DNA of 18,757 nt from JBDRHL01 sp043816955 (GCA_043816955.1 JBDRHL010000164.1:1-18757), one strand, 5' to 3'; counted from the stretch's first letter, positions 8,008 to 16,092 are shown. Notes: generated from the letters alone by a model not told the origin. Made by a program: numbers and translations.

Positions 8008-8871
8008 TCAGATGATCGCCGATTTGTGTCGGTGGCTGTGGCATTCGATGTTTACCGCAACAGGCAGCGAGGCGATGTGGCACGGCGCGGTTTCGATGTG
8101 GACAGCAAGCGCGGTGGTGTCTCCGCCGAGCCCCTGCGGTCCGAGGCCGAGTGCGTTTATTCGTTCGAGGAGTTTTGTTTCCATCTCGGCATAGAATGGG
8201 TCTTTGCTGGGCAGGCCGATGTTTCGCAGCAGGGCGCGCTTGCTAAGAATGGCGCAGAGTTCGAAATCTCCGCCAAGCCCGACGCCGACGATAAACGGGG
8301 GGCAGGCATCTGCGCCGGCGGTTTTGACGACGTCAATGATCCAATCCAGAATCCGGTCAGGATCGGCGGTTGGTTTGAACATTTCAGATCGGCTTTTGTT
8401 TTCACAGCCGCCGCCTTTGGCCATGAGAGTGATATTTATTTTATCTCCGGGCACGGGTGTTATATGTATGACGGCTGGGGTGTTTGAGCCGGTGTTTTTT
8501 CTGTGGTTTAACGGTTCGGCGACAATACTTTTGCGCAGATACCCTTTTTCATAGCCGGAGGCGATACCGGCGTTGATTGCGTCAATGATGGTTGCTGAAG
8601 GGTTATTATCAGGCGGCTGGACGATGACCTGAGAACCAGGCTCAACGAAGACGACGGCAAGGCCTGTATCCTGGCAAAGCGGGATGCGGTCTCTTTCTGC
8701 AAGCCGGGCATTTTCGAGAAGCTGAGCCAATATTTTCTTTGCACGGAGATTTGATTCGCGGTGATGAGCTTGCTGCAGGGCGGTGAGAACATCTTTGTTG
8801 AGTTCGTAGGCACAGTGAATACAGAGGGATTCGACGGCTGTAACGATTTGTTCAAAAGAAACGGTGCGCAC
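8008..8871 (-). CDS. Class I fumarate hydratase / tartrate dehydratase, alpha subunit
   Basis: N-terminal (alpha) subunit of the two-subunit oxygen-sensitive [4Fe-4S] hydro-lyases that interconvert fumarate and malate or act on tartrate. The length (287 residues) is typical. Expected cluster cysteines are present: Cys66 in PLCQDTG, Cys190 in DACPPFIVGVG and Cys277 in NIECHSHRHK. GDTTALAVHIE near the end is also typical. Cys156 in KGGGCENKS stands where I recall Ser in most relatives. The start is GTG at 8871 with GGGAG upstream, 5 bp after the stop of the preceding gene, so it should be the last gene of that transcript. The beta subunit that normally follows is not here: the next gene is convergent and unrelated. 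Fumarase versus tartrate dehydratase cannot be told from sequence alone. Confidence 0.9.
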   Translation of the reverse strand: MRTVSFEQIVTAVESLCIHCAYELNKDVLTALQQAHHRESNLRAKKILAQLLENARLAERDRIPLCQDTGLAVVFVEPGSQVIVQPPDNNPSATIIDAINAGIASGYEKGYLRKSIVAEPLNHRKNTGSNTPAVIHITPVPGDKINITLMAKGGGCENKSRSEMFKPTADPDRILDWIIDVVKTAGADACPPFIVGVGLGGDFELCAILSKRALLRNIGLPSKDPFYAEMETKLLERINALGLGPQGLGGDTTALAVHIETAPCHIASLPVAVNIECHSHRHKSAII

Positions 8872-8876
8872 AGCGA

Positions 8877-11102
8877 TTAATCTCCCGTTATCGTGAAATC
8901 GTAACTTTTGTATACCGTATTTTCAAGGCAGTCAGCCGCCTTTATTGCGATTACATGGGGGCCTGCAGGAAGCTCCTGGATTGTAATAAGAAAGTTTTCA
9001 GTGGTTGTATCATAGACGCTGTCGTCGGGTATAGCTGCAATCCACTCATTGCTGCCATTGATGGTGTAATGCACAGTGCCGATAATGCTTAATTTATCAG
9101 CAACGGTAAGTTTTACAGTAAGTTCGGTCTTTTTTGCCGTTATTTGCGCACTTGTTATCACCGGAGCGGTATTGTCAACGACGACGGGGTCGCTTATTCT
9201 TGAGCCGGTGAGGCTGGCAGCCGGCGTGTTATTTCTCTCGTCGGAAGCGAGGACCCTGATTTCGTATCGGCCGTCTTCGACGGTTTTAGTGTCCCATTCA
9301 AATTCAGCGTCTTCGAGTTTGTCCTTGATTTTAATCCATGTTTCCCGCGGCAGTTTTCTGAAGTCAATCTGATAAATCAGCTTGTCATTGTTATCGTCAT
9401 CGGCTTTGCAGGTTACCTTGAAAACGCCCTGTTTGCCTGGGGCAGTAACGCGAGCGAGGCTGACGGCAGTAACCCTTGGAGCGAGGTTTGGGATTGTATT
9501 GGCTACGGTAACTTCCCGTATTAACGGGCTGTGGTCAGAATGCTTGGTTTTGAGTGTCAGCCTGTATTGGCAGAATCTGCCGGTGGGACAGAGCAGATCA
9601 ACAGGTGCGGTAATGCGAGTATCTTTCGTCCATGATGAAAAGGCAGGGTCATTGATGTCGCTGACATTGCTGCTTCTGGCAGATACGAGGACTTCGCATT
9701 GACGCGGGATGTCGGCGTCAATATGCAGTTTCCCCCACAAGGCAGGCTGAGAGGCGTCTATGAGCTCCGATTCGAAGGAACCTTGTTTTGCAAAGGACTT
9801 TTCAAGTTTTATGAGCCTGGCGGGGTTTGCCGTACCGAGGTAAACCTGGCTATCCCGGACAGCAAGAGCGGTTATCTGGGAGGCCTGTGTATCTTCGTAG
9901 GCGATCCTGCTTTGCTCGGTATCGGGGCGCAAGGCGTATAGCTGCGCTTTGTTGCCGGTGCCGACAAGTATGTCCTGCTGCTGGAAAACGAGATCGAAGA
10001 ACAATGCTTTTTGTTCGAAGACTTTTGTAACAAAGCCATTTTTGTCGATTTTATAGATGGCTGAGGCGCCCGGGGCAGCATCGGTCCTTTTGGGCGGTTG
10101 TTTCGGCGGTTTGGGTTCTGATTCAGATTTGACAGGGGCGGTATTGGGTGTCTCAAGCTTGAGTGTGTCTGTGGATTGTGGCGGAGTTTGTGATTCCGGT
10201 TCCGGTCTTCCATGTCCTGAACTTGCTGCAGAAGAGTCCTGAATTCTGGTTTTTTCGGTGCCGGTGGACGTTGCAGCGGCATAAAGGTTCTGCTGATCGT
10301 CGATGAGCAGGTCGGTGATTTCCTCCCGGTCACTATCATAGACAATTGAGGCGGTACTGTTTTTGGTGTTTATCCTGTAAATGAGGCCTCGCTGGTCAGC
10401 GCCGGCGTAGATGAAATGCGGCTCATTGCGGTCAATAGCCAGTGATAAGATGTTTTTATCTTTGGCGGTGTAGACTATGCTGCTTTTTTTTGTTTCAGGC
10501 TCGAGGCGATAGATTATTCCTTTCGGCCCGGTAGCCAGATAGATATTTCCGTCGGTATCGCGTATTATCTCGAAGATATAATCGGCCTGGTTGGGTTCGA
10601 AGATTATCTGCGCCTGGTCATTTTCAAACCGCAGGACTTTGCAGTTCCTGCCGCTTACGCCCGCGAGCAGTCGTCCCCGGGCATCGAGAGTCATGGCGAA
10701 AATATGTTCGTTGGTAACAGCCTCATCGGAAACCGGCTGGTTCGGTTCGTTTATGTCTGTGGTTCTTTCATCGGCAGGGTATATGCGCGTGAGGTTGTTT
10801 TTTTCGTACCTGAAGATCAGGCCGTTCGGACTTGTTCCCAGGTAGATGTCGCCATCCGGGGATATAACAATAGAATTTATTGTCCAGACGTCATTTATGT
10901 CGTCTGCGAGAATGTGGTGTTCTCTTGCCAGGGTGATTGTTCCTTCTGAGGAGAGTATTACATCCTGAGCGGTTCCTTTGAGAAAATCTGCATATGTGCA
11001 ATGGCGTGTTATGCCGGTGGTAACAGCCCCGGTATTTGCTGTAAGAAGAATGATAACGACAAGAGCGGCAATTGCCCGGTTTTTCTGATAGGTCAAGGTC
11101 AT
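8877..11102 (-). CDS. Secreted beta-propeller protein with Pro-rich insert and Ig-like C-terminus
   Basis: Function not recognised. The 741-residue protein has a signal peptide (hydrophobic stretch about 9-26). It then carries repeated blade-like units with the pattern hydrophobic-DxxGxIYLGT...GLIFRY, for example SPDGDIYLGTSPNGLIFRYE, DTDGNIYLATGPKGIIYRLE and FIYAGADQRGLIYRINTK. A Pro/Ser/Glu-rich low-complexity insert (about 291-344) interrupts the propeller, and blades resume with AIYKIDKNGFV and QVYLGTANPARLIKLE. Residues about 540-640 and 645-741 look like two Ig/fibronectin-like domains (DGRYEIRVLASDERNN; ELPAGPHVIAIKAADCLENT). No catalytic motif is seen. The ATG at 11102 has AGGAG about 10 nt upstream. 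It sits 24 bp after the S55-like gene and 5 bp before the hydro-lyase gene, so the three probably form an operon. A cell-surface or periplasmic binding role is an inference. Confidence 0.85.
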   Translation of the reverse strand: MTLTYQKNRAIAALVVIILLTANTGAVTTGITRHCTYADFLKGTAQDVILSSEGTITLAREHHILADDINDVWTINSIVISPDGDIYLGTSPNGLIFRYEKNNLTRIYPADERTTDINEPNQPVSDEAVTNEHIFAMTLDARGRLLAGVSGRNCKVLRFENDQAQIIFEPNQADYIFEIIRDTDGNIYLATGPKGIIYRLEPETKKSSIVYTAKDKNILSLAIDRNEPHFIYAGADQRGLIYRINTKNSTASIVYDSDREEITDLLIDDQQNLYAAATSTGTEKTRIQDSSAASSGHGRPEPESQTPPQSTDTLKLETPNTAPVKSESEPKPPKQPPKRTDAAPGASAIYKIDKNGFVTKVFEQKALFFDLVFQQQDILVGTGNKAQLYALRPDTEQSRIAYEDTQASQITALAVRDSQVYLGTANPARLIKLEKSFAKQGSFESELIDASQPALWGKLHIDADIPRQCEVLVSARSSNVSDINDPAFSSWTKDTRITAPVDLLCPTGRFCQYRLTLKTKHSDHSPLIREVTVANTIPNLAPRVTAVSLARVTAPGKQGVFKVTCKADDDNNDKLIYQIDFRKLPRETWIKIKDKLEDAEFEWDTKTVEDGRYEIRVLASDERNNTPAASLTGSRISDPVVVDNTAPVITSAQITAKKTELTVKLTVADKLSIIGTVHYTINGSNEWIAAIPDDSVYDTTTENFLITIQELPAGPHVIAIKAADCLENTVYKSYDFTITGD

Positions 11103-11126
11103 TGTAAGTTTACTCCTGAAGCTGAG

Positions 11127-12923
11127 TTACTCTTCTATTGTAAGCTGCATAACCATGGTATCCAGTATGACGCTGTCGGTTTGAATTTCTTCGGTTATCG
11201 AGCCGGCATAGCTTTGGGGCCTGAGGGTTCTTTTCGGGTCGAACAGGAGGATGGTTTTGCTGGCCGGCAGGTCGGGCAGTTCCATTCCGTGGATGGTTAT
11301 ACCTTGCGCGGGCAGTAGCAGGATACAATAAAGTTTGTCGCATCTTATGTTCAGTATGGTATTGAGCGCATCAGTGAGAGTCGGCAGATCACGAGGTGTG
11401 AATTTATGCGGCATAGTTCTTCTGAGAAAATCCTGGCGGCCTTCAAAGCCGGTGATCAGCAGCTCATATGTGCCTGGCGGCAGGTCTGGTGGTATCCGCA
11501 GCGATGTTTTATGTGTTGTTCTGCTTTTGAGGTAGGACTCCAGAACGACGGTTATCTCGAGGTTCCGGCCGGGCTTTATAGTTGTATCATTAAGGCTGAC
11601 GGTGAGTATCCTGGCAAGGCGGGTTTCGGGTTCGATTTGCACCTGAAGGTCGATATTCGTTATTTTTATTCGGTGGTAAGGATTATTCATGAGAATTATC
11701 AGCGGTGATATGGTCTGATTGATGATCTCACCCAGGCCTGAACCGCTGGAAATATTTTCGAAGCTAATCGGCCAAGAACCTTCCAGATCAATGAGAGCTT
11801 TGTATCTGAGAAGATGTTCAGGGGGCAGGGAGCCTTTCATCAGAAGGGCAGAGAGGAGTGAATAACGAACGGCCATGGGAGTTATCAGTTGATTTGCAGC
11901 GAGGCGGCAGTTGTAGATGCGGTCGATATCGTTGTAGCGTGTTATCTTTATCCGCATGGGGATTAACTGAGGCTCGGCGCCGATAATCCCATAGACCGCG
12001 GAGGAGTTATCGGTTCTGAGGGCACCTTGTATTTCCATCGCCTGGCCGATTTTGAAGGACATTTCGAGATTGGAGATGACGGCATGAATCGTGCCGGTCG
12101 CCATAGGCAGGTCTATATCGCCGTATCCGAGTATAGGGTGGCCAAGGGCGTAAAGCTTATCGCCGACGACCTGTGTGACGGTGCCGATGGCGGTCATGGA
12201 AATGTCGCCGCTTACCACAGGTATGGCGAGGCAGGCGCCGGGACGAAAGTCTATGTGCTCGATCTGCTGTGAATCTGTCGAAGCAGGTCCGAAGACAGGG
12301 ACGAGGCCGAGTGGTCTGAAATCATCTGTCATCTGCTGCATGACGGAATGCGGCAGAGCGGAAGTTACCAGAGGAAGCTGGGTGGCTGCAACTGGGTCTG
12401 CATAACTGTGTGAGATGATTTTTTCCCCCATTTTTTTCAGGTCGATGGGCGCAGAAAGATCCAGTGTGGAAGAAATCTGTGCAGCGCTCCTGCAGTTGCT
12501 GTTGAGATTTTCTGAACTGAGGATTTCCTCGATAGGTGTTACAAAGTAGATCGGGTCTTTGCTTAGAGGCGCACCGTACGCCAGTGCTCCTGCCATTCGC
12601 CCGTCGATATATACGGGAGATCCGCTGCAGCCTTTTACGGCGCCGTTGTGAATAAATCTTTCGTCAAGGCCTTTGACGAGTATGGCATCTTTGCCGGGCA
12701 TAAAGCCCCTGATGATGCTGAGCACTTCGAGTTCAAATTTTTCAATTTCGGTGCCCTTAAAGACGGTAAGGCAATACGCTTTTGTTCCCGGCTTGATCTG
12801 ATCGAGGGGTATATAAAGGTTCCGGTCGATCGAGGTTTCTGCATCAGCGAGGACGGTTGCCCCCGCCGCAGTGAGCAACAGGAAGCAGGAAAGGTATTTT
12901 GACAATCTCAAAATTTCAAGCAT
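11127..12923 (-). CDS. Secreted SpoIVB/S55-like peptidase domain protein
   Basis: A 598-residue exported protein. The ATG at 12923 has AAGGA 8 nt upstream and begins a signal peptide (residues 1 to about 27, ending near VLADA). Residues about 38-130 match the segment around the serine motif of SpoIVB-type S55 peptidases: IKPGTKAYCLTVFKGTEIEKF, ILVKG, then KGCSGSPVYIDGRMAGALAYG with candidate catalytic Ser102, then VTPIEEIL. A histidine motif, ALGHPILGYGDIDLPM with His262, lies downstream. In Bacillus SpoIVB the catalytic His (236) precedes the Ser (378), so the order is reversed here. The rest (about 300-598) is not recognised and may be beta-rich (NLEITVVLESYLKS, LPPGTYELLITGFEG). There is no sporulation context, so the substrate is unknown; processing of exported proteins is an inference. 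It is the first gene of a likely three-gene operon. Confidence 0.85.
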   Translation of the reverse strand: MLEILRLSKYLSCFLLLTAAGATVLADAETSIDRNLYIPLDQIKPGTKAYCLTVFKGTEIEKFELEVLSIIRGFMPGKDAILVKGLDERFIHNGAVKGCSGSPVYIDGRMAGALAYGAPLSKDPIYFVTPIEEILSSENLNSNCRSAAQISSTLDLSAPIDLKKMGEKIISHSYADPVAATQLPLVTSALPHSVMQQMTDDFRPLGLVPVFGPASTDSQQIEHIDFRPGACLAIPVVSGDISMTAIGTVTQVVGDKLYALGHPILGYGDIDLPMATGTIHAVISNLEMSFKIGQAMEIQGALRTDNSSAVYGIIGAEPQLIPMRIKITRYNDIDRIYNCRLAANQLITPMAVRYSLLSALLMKGSLPPEHLLRYKALIDLEGSWPISFENISSGSGLGEIINQTISPLIILMNNPYHRIKITNIDLQVQIEPETRLARILTVSLNDTTIKPGRNLEITVVLESYLKSRTTHKTSLRIPPDLPPGTYELLITGFEGRQDFLRRTMPHKFTPRDLPTLTDALNTILNIRCDKLYCILLLPAQGITIHGMELPDLPASKTILLFDPKRTLRPQSYAGSITEEIQTDSVILDTMVMQLTIEE

Positions 12924-12964
12924 ATCTGTTCCTTGTCAGGCCTGTATTTCCAGTACGCGTAAAA

Positions 12965-12993
12965 ATTCTAGCCTTTAAGAAGGCCTATTGCAA
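12965..12993 (-). promoter_or_regulatory. Promoter for the S55-like operon
   Basis: Minus-strand TTGCAA (12988-12993), a 17-bp spacer and TAGAAT (plus 12965-12970). The spacer holds an inverted repeat GCCTT/AAGGC (12971-12975 and 12980-12984) that could be an operator. The -35 hexamer is shared with the divergent promoter. Confidence 0.55.
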
Positions 12994-13016
12994 GATAAAA
13001 GCTGCTGCCATATAAT
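12988..13016 (+). promoter_or_regulatory. Promoter for the TPR-like gene and rluD-like gene
   Basis: TTGCAA (12988-12993), a 17-bp spacer and a perfect TATAAT (13011-13016). The start site near 13023 leaves about 60 nt of leader. TTGCAA is its own reverse complement, so the same six bases can be read as a -35 in both directions. Confidence 0.6.
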
Positions 13017-13083
13017 ATGGTATTACCTGCCGATGAGCAGTTAATACGGCAGGATTCTAAACAAGGCATTTTGGAGATATGAA

Positions 13084-13899
13084 ATGAAATCAACACGTCG
13101 CCACGACCTGAAGACAAATGAGCTTGCAGACTGGGTTGCTCACGTTCCCAGGCTTTGGGATGAGCATAAACGTATGATTATTTATATTGCGGCAGTCGGG
13201 ATTCTTGTCCTTGCAGCGTGGTATTTCAAGATACACCGGGTTCGCCTGGAAGCGCAGGCAGAGCGTCAGGAGATCGCCAGGCTGATAGGTGAATATGACC
13301 GGATAAAGACAGAAATAGTTCGTGCGATGGGAGAGGGCATTGACAGGTCTGCAGAGCTTCTGCGGATAGCGGCGAATCTCGAAACAGCGATTGAAAATCT
13401 GGATGATGATTACCTGGCGTCATTAGGTTCTATAAAGCGTGCTGAGGCGCTCCGCGCGGAGCTTCATTATCGTTCGGACAATCCTGAGAGACAGGTGGTG
13501 GTTTACCAGATCGACCAGGCAAAGCAAAGTTATGAAAATGCGCTGGCTCGTGCGGGGAATGATCCTGTTTTAACGGCGTCGGCAAAACTGGGGCTGGGGA
13601 TTTGCGAGGAGGAACTGGGCAATTTTGACGCAGCGAAGGATATTTATCTGGAGATAGCCGACAATCCTGATTTTGTGGGAACAACGGCGTTAGCTCAGGC
13701 CAGGATGCGGCTTGAGACGCTGGATGATTACAAGGAAAAAATAGTTTTCGCCAGGCAGATACCTGCAGCGGTGCCGGAGCTTGAAGAGGCGGCATCTGAT
13801 TCTGATACGATTGACAGTTCGACACTGATGGAACTTGCTGAGCCGAACGGGATAGTTTTGCCCGGCGTAACGGCAGAAAACAATTCGACCGACAAGTAA
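13084..13899 (+). CDS. Membrane-anchored TPR-like protein (YfgM-like)
   Basis: Function not established. The 271-residue protein begins with a basic cytoplasmic segment (KSTRRHDLKTNELADWVAHV), a pattern I associate with planctomycete proteins of this type. One transmembrane helix follows (about 31-47, MIIYIAAVGILVLAAWYF), then an alpha-helical region (about 50-240) with TPR-like units such as AKQSYENALARAGNDPVLTA and LGLGICEEELGNFDAAKDIY. The arrangement recalls YfgM-type envelope proteins that assist folding at the translocon, but identity is not shown. GGAG lies 7 nt before the ATG. A preceding ATG at 13079 opens a two-codon frame whose TGA overlaps the real start codon. The next gene starts 6 bp after the stop, so the two are probably co-transcribed. 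Confidence 0.85.
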   Translation: MKSTRRHDLKTNELADWVAHVPRLWDEHKRMIIYIAAVGILVLAAWYFKIHRVRLEAQAERQEIARLIGEYDRIKTEIVRAMGEGIDRSAELLRIAANLETAIENLDDDYLASLGSIKRAEALRAELHYRSDNPERQVVVYQIDQAKQSYENALARAGNDPVLTASAKLGLGICEEELGNFDAAKDIYLEIADNPDFVGTTALAQARMRLETLDDYKEKIVFARQIPAAVPELEEAASDSDTIDSSTLMELAEPNGIVLPGVTAENNSTDK

Positions 13900-13905
13900 C
13901 GGTCA

Positions 13906-14910
13906 ATGAGTGATCAAGACAAAGAAGTTAATGAGATCAGTGAAGGCGGGGAGCACCTGAGGTTCTATGTGGGGCACGGCATCCGGGAGCGCCGCCTGGA
14001 TAAATACCTTCACGGGCGTTTCGGCAACCTGAGCAGAACGACTATCCAGAAACTGATCAGGGAGGAGGGGGTAACGGTGAACAATAATGCGGTCAAGCCG
14101 AGCTTCAAACTAAGCCCTCACGACGAAGTTGATCTGATTCTGCCGCCTCCGGAAATCAAAGAGATTATTGCGGAAGATATTCCGCTGGATGTTGTTTATG
14201 AGGATGAGGCAATCATCGTGATTAACAAGCAGGCGGACCTGATTGTTCATCCTGCCCGCGGGAATACTCATGGGACGCTGGTGAATGCCCTGGCTTATTA
14301 TGCCGGCGAACTTTCGACAGCAGGAGGGGATTTTCGGCCCGGCATTGTGCACCGGCTGGACAGGAACACGACGGGCGTGATGGTCGTTGCGAAGACGGAC
14401 ACTGCACATTGGCGTATTTCGCATCAGTTTGAGCAGCGTAAGGTGAGCAAAACATATCTTGCAATAGTGCATGGTGTTCCGGAGCTTGATGCCGATCGTA
14501 TCAGTATGCCGCTCGGTGTGCATCCGAAGGTGCGCGAAAAATATGCGATTCGGCCGGAGATCGGCAGGGAGGCGATTACTTTCTACGAGGTAGTTGAGAG
14601 ATTTCGCGGGTACTGTCTTTTGAAGATTACTCCAAAAACAGGACGCACTCATCAGATTCGGGTGCATCTTTCCTATATAAAGCATCCGATAGTCGGCGAT
14701 GATATGTACGGGGGCAAGGAAGTGTATCGCTGGCAGCTTGAGGACCGCGAGGCGAAAGCAGAAGAGCCTTTAATCGGACGCTGCGCACTTCATGCACAGC
14801 AGATTGAGTTCAATCATCCGGAAACAGGCAGGCGGATGTCTTTCGAGGCTCCTTTGCCTGCTGATATGCAAAACCTTCTGGAAGAGCTTCGCAGGCACAG
14901 GATAGCTTAA
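13906..14910 (+). CDS. RluA-family pseudouridine synthase, RluD-like
   Basis: Isomerises specific uridines to pseudouridine, probably in 23S rRNA. The 334-residue length fits the RluC/RluD group. An S4 RNA-binding domain occupies about residues 25-85 (RRLDKYLHGRFGNLSRTTIQ, LIREEGVTVN, HDEVDLILP). The catalytic motif GIVHRLDRNTTGVMVV contains Asp152. Later motifs SKTYLAIVHG, LLKITPKTGRTHQIRVHL and HPIVGDDMYGG are all typical, and no key residue is missing. The ATG follows the previous stop by 6 bp and lacks a clear Shine-Dalgarno, suggesting coupling to the upstream gene. The exact target uridines cannot be read from sequence. Confidence 0.95.
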   Translation: MSDQDKEVNEISEGGEHLRFYVGHGIRERRLDKYLHGRFGNLSRTTIQKLIREEGVTVNNNAVKPSFKLSPHDEVDLILPPPEIKEIIAEDIPLDVVYEDEAIIVINKQADLIVHPARGNTHGTLVNALAYYAGELSTAGGDFRPGIVHRLDRNTTGVMVVAKTDTAHWRISHQFEQRKVSKTYLAIVHGVPELDADRISMPLGVHPKVREKYAIRPEIGREAITFYEVVERFRGYCLLKITPKTGRTHQIRVHLSYIKHPIVGDDMYGGKEVYRWQLEDREAKAEEPLIGRCALHAQQIEFNHPETGRRMSFEAPLPADMQNLLEELRRHRIA

Positions 14911-14956
14911 GCCTTACATTTCACCTTCGGTTTCTTCTTTTTGCTCCAAAAAAAAT

Positions 14957-14995
14957 GTCATCGCAAAGGCCGCCCCAGCGGCCTGTGGCAATCTC
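14957..14995. repeat. Interspersed hairpin repeat
   Basis: A 7-bp stem AGGCCGC/GCGGCCT (14967-14973 and 14978-14984, loop CCCA) is framed by TGTCATCGCA and GGCAATCTCC. On the minus strand the frame reads GAGATTGCC...TGCGATGACA, the form of a dispersed repeat seen in many genomes. The 297-bp gap between the rluD-like gene and the nucleotidyltransferase gene holds this element, the one at 15029-15114 and a promoter. Confidence 0.55.
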
Positions 14996-15028
14996 CCTTC
15001 TCACCTCAGATATCAATTGCAGTTAATC

Positions 15029-15114
15029 AGAGCCGATTTGCTATTAATGTCATTCCCGCGCAGGCGGGAATCCATAATCTTTATTCTTTCGATTGCAATC
15101 GTAGTATCGGCTCT
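15029..15114. repeat. REP-like hairpin nested in a 9-bp inverted repeat
   Basis: The inner element at 15049-15073 has a perfect 8-bp stem ATTCCCGC/GCGGGAAT with loop GCAG, preceded by GTC and followed by CC. It is enclosed by perfect inverted arms AGAGCCGAT (15029-15037) and ATCGGCTCT (15106-15114). A further palindrome GATTGCAATC is at 15091-15100. Flanking target duplications were not seen. TTTCTTA after the right arm could make it a weak terminator. Confidence 0.6.
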
Positions 15115-15171
15115 TTCTTACTGAAATTATTATTAGATTCCCATATGAACCTGTGCAAAGGAAATAAACCG

Positions 15172-15199
15172 TTGTGGGATTCTCGGTTTTGGCTATAAT
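15172..15199 (+). promoter_or_regulatory. Promoter, possibly giving a leaderless mRNA
   Basis: TATAAT at 15194-15199 ends 8 bp before the ATG at 15208, with a moderate -35 TTGTGG (15172-15177) 16 bp upstream. Normal spacing would place the transcription start at or within a base or two of the start codon. No Shine-Dalgarno is present. Confidence 0.45.
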
Positions 15200-15207
15200 A
15201 ATGACCT

Positions 15208-16065
15208 ATGAAAAAGTCGCTCACACATCTGCCGCAGCATAAACGCCGGGAGCTGAAGCTCATAACAGATACTATCGTCGCCTCTTACCTGGGCACAGAG
15301 ATGATAATCCTCTTCGGCTCCTACGCACGAGGCAACTGGGTCGAAGATACATACAAACAAGGCCATATCACCTACGAATACAAATCAGATTACGACATCC
15401 TCGTAATAACCGAGACAAAGAAACAGGCCAATGACGACGGCCTGCAGAGAAAATTAAATGATAAGTTCAAAGGAACGCAAACCGACGTCAATCTCATCTA
15501 CCATCCCATCAGCCAGGTAAATACCAACTTAGAGTCCGGCTGGTACTTCTTTTCGGATATCAAAAAAGAAGGAATCATTCTTTACGACTCCGGCCGATTC
15601 AAACTTGCTAAAATCAAAAAACTCTCAGCCCAAAAACGCGCCAAACTGGCAAAGACAGATTTCAATATGTGGTTTAAGAAGGCGAAAGAATTTTATGATC
15701 ACTTTGAGTTTGATATTAACAAGAGGCGTTACAAACTCGCCGCCTTTGATCTCCATCAGACAACTGAATCTTTATATATGGCGATAATGCTTGTCTTTAC
15801 GAATTACAAGCCAAAGACCCACGATATAGAAAAACTAGGCCGCAAAGCCGCCGGCTTCGACCCGCGATTTTTGAAGGCCTTCCCAAGAGCGACAAAAAGC
15901 GAGGAACAAGCCTTTAATTTATTGAAAAAAGCCTACATCGACGCCAGATATAAAAAGGACTATAAAATCACAAAAAAACAACTCGAATACTTAGCGTCAA
16001 GAGTGAAGGTCTTACAGAAACTGACAAAAAAGATATGCACCGCGAAAATAGATAACTTCGTTTAG
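15208..16065 (+). CDS. Nucleotidyltransferase-HEPN fusion protein
   Basis: A 285-residue protein with an N-terminal minimal nucleotidyltransferase domain. It shows IILFGSYARGNW (33-44), then SDYDILVI with two candidate metal-binding acids, Asp61 and Asp63. TDVNLI further on may supply the third. Residues about 150-265 form an alpha-helical HEPN-like domain: AAFDLHQTTESLYMAIMLVF, KTHDIEKLGRKA and AYIDARYKKDYKI. The Arg-x4-6-His motif of RNase HEPN toxins is not evident near DARYKKDYK, so RNase activity is doubtful. In two-gene MNT/HEPN systems the transferase neutralises the HEPN toxin by AMP transfer; here both are in one chain. The gene looks A-richer than the housekeeping genes and is flanked by repeats, which suggests transfer. 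Its biological role is not known. Confidence 0.85.
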   Translation: MKKSLTHLPQHKRRELKLITDTIVASYLGTEMIILFGSYARGNWVEDTYKQGHITYEYKSDYDILVITETKKQANDDGLQRKLNDKFKGTQTDVNLIYHPISQVNTNLESGWYFFSDIKKEGIILYDSGRFKLAKIKKLSAQKRAKLAKTDFNMWFKKAKEFYDHFEFDINKRRYKLAAFDLHQTTESLYMAIMLVFTNYKPKTHDIEKLGRKAAGFDPRFLKAFPRATKSEEQAFNLLKKAYIDARYKKDYKITKKQLEYLASRVKVLQKLTKKICTAKIDNFV

Positions 16066-16086
16066 CCCCCAGCTTTATGCTGGGGG
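16066..16086 (+). repeat. GC-rich hairpin abutting the stop codon
   Basis: A perfect 8-bp stem CCCCCAGC/GCTGGGGG (16066-16073 and 16079-16086) with loop TTTAT starts directly after the TAG of the upstream gene. There is no T-tail, so it looks like an mRNA-end stabilising hairpin or a repeat, and less like a terminator by itself. Confidence 0.6.
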
Positions 16087-16092
16087 GAGGTT

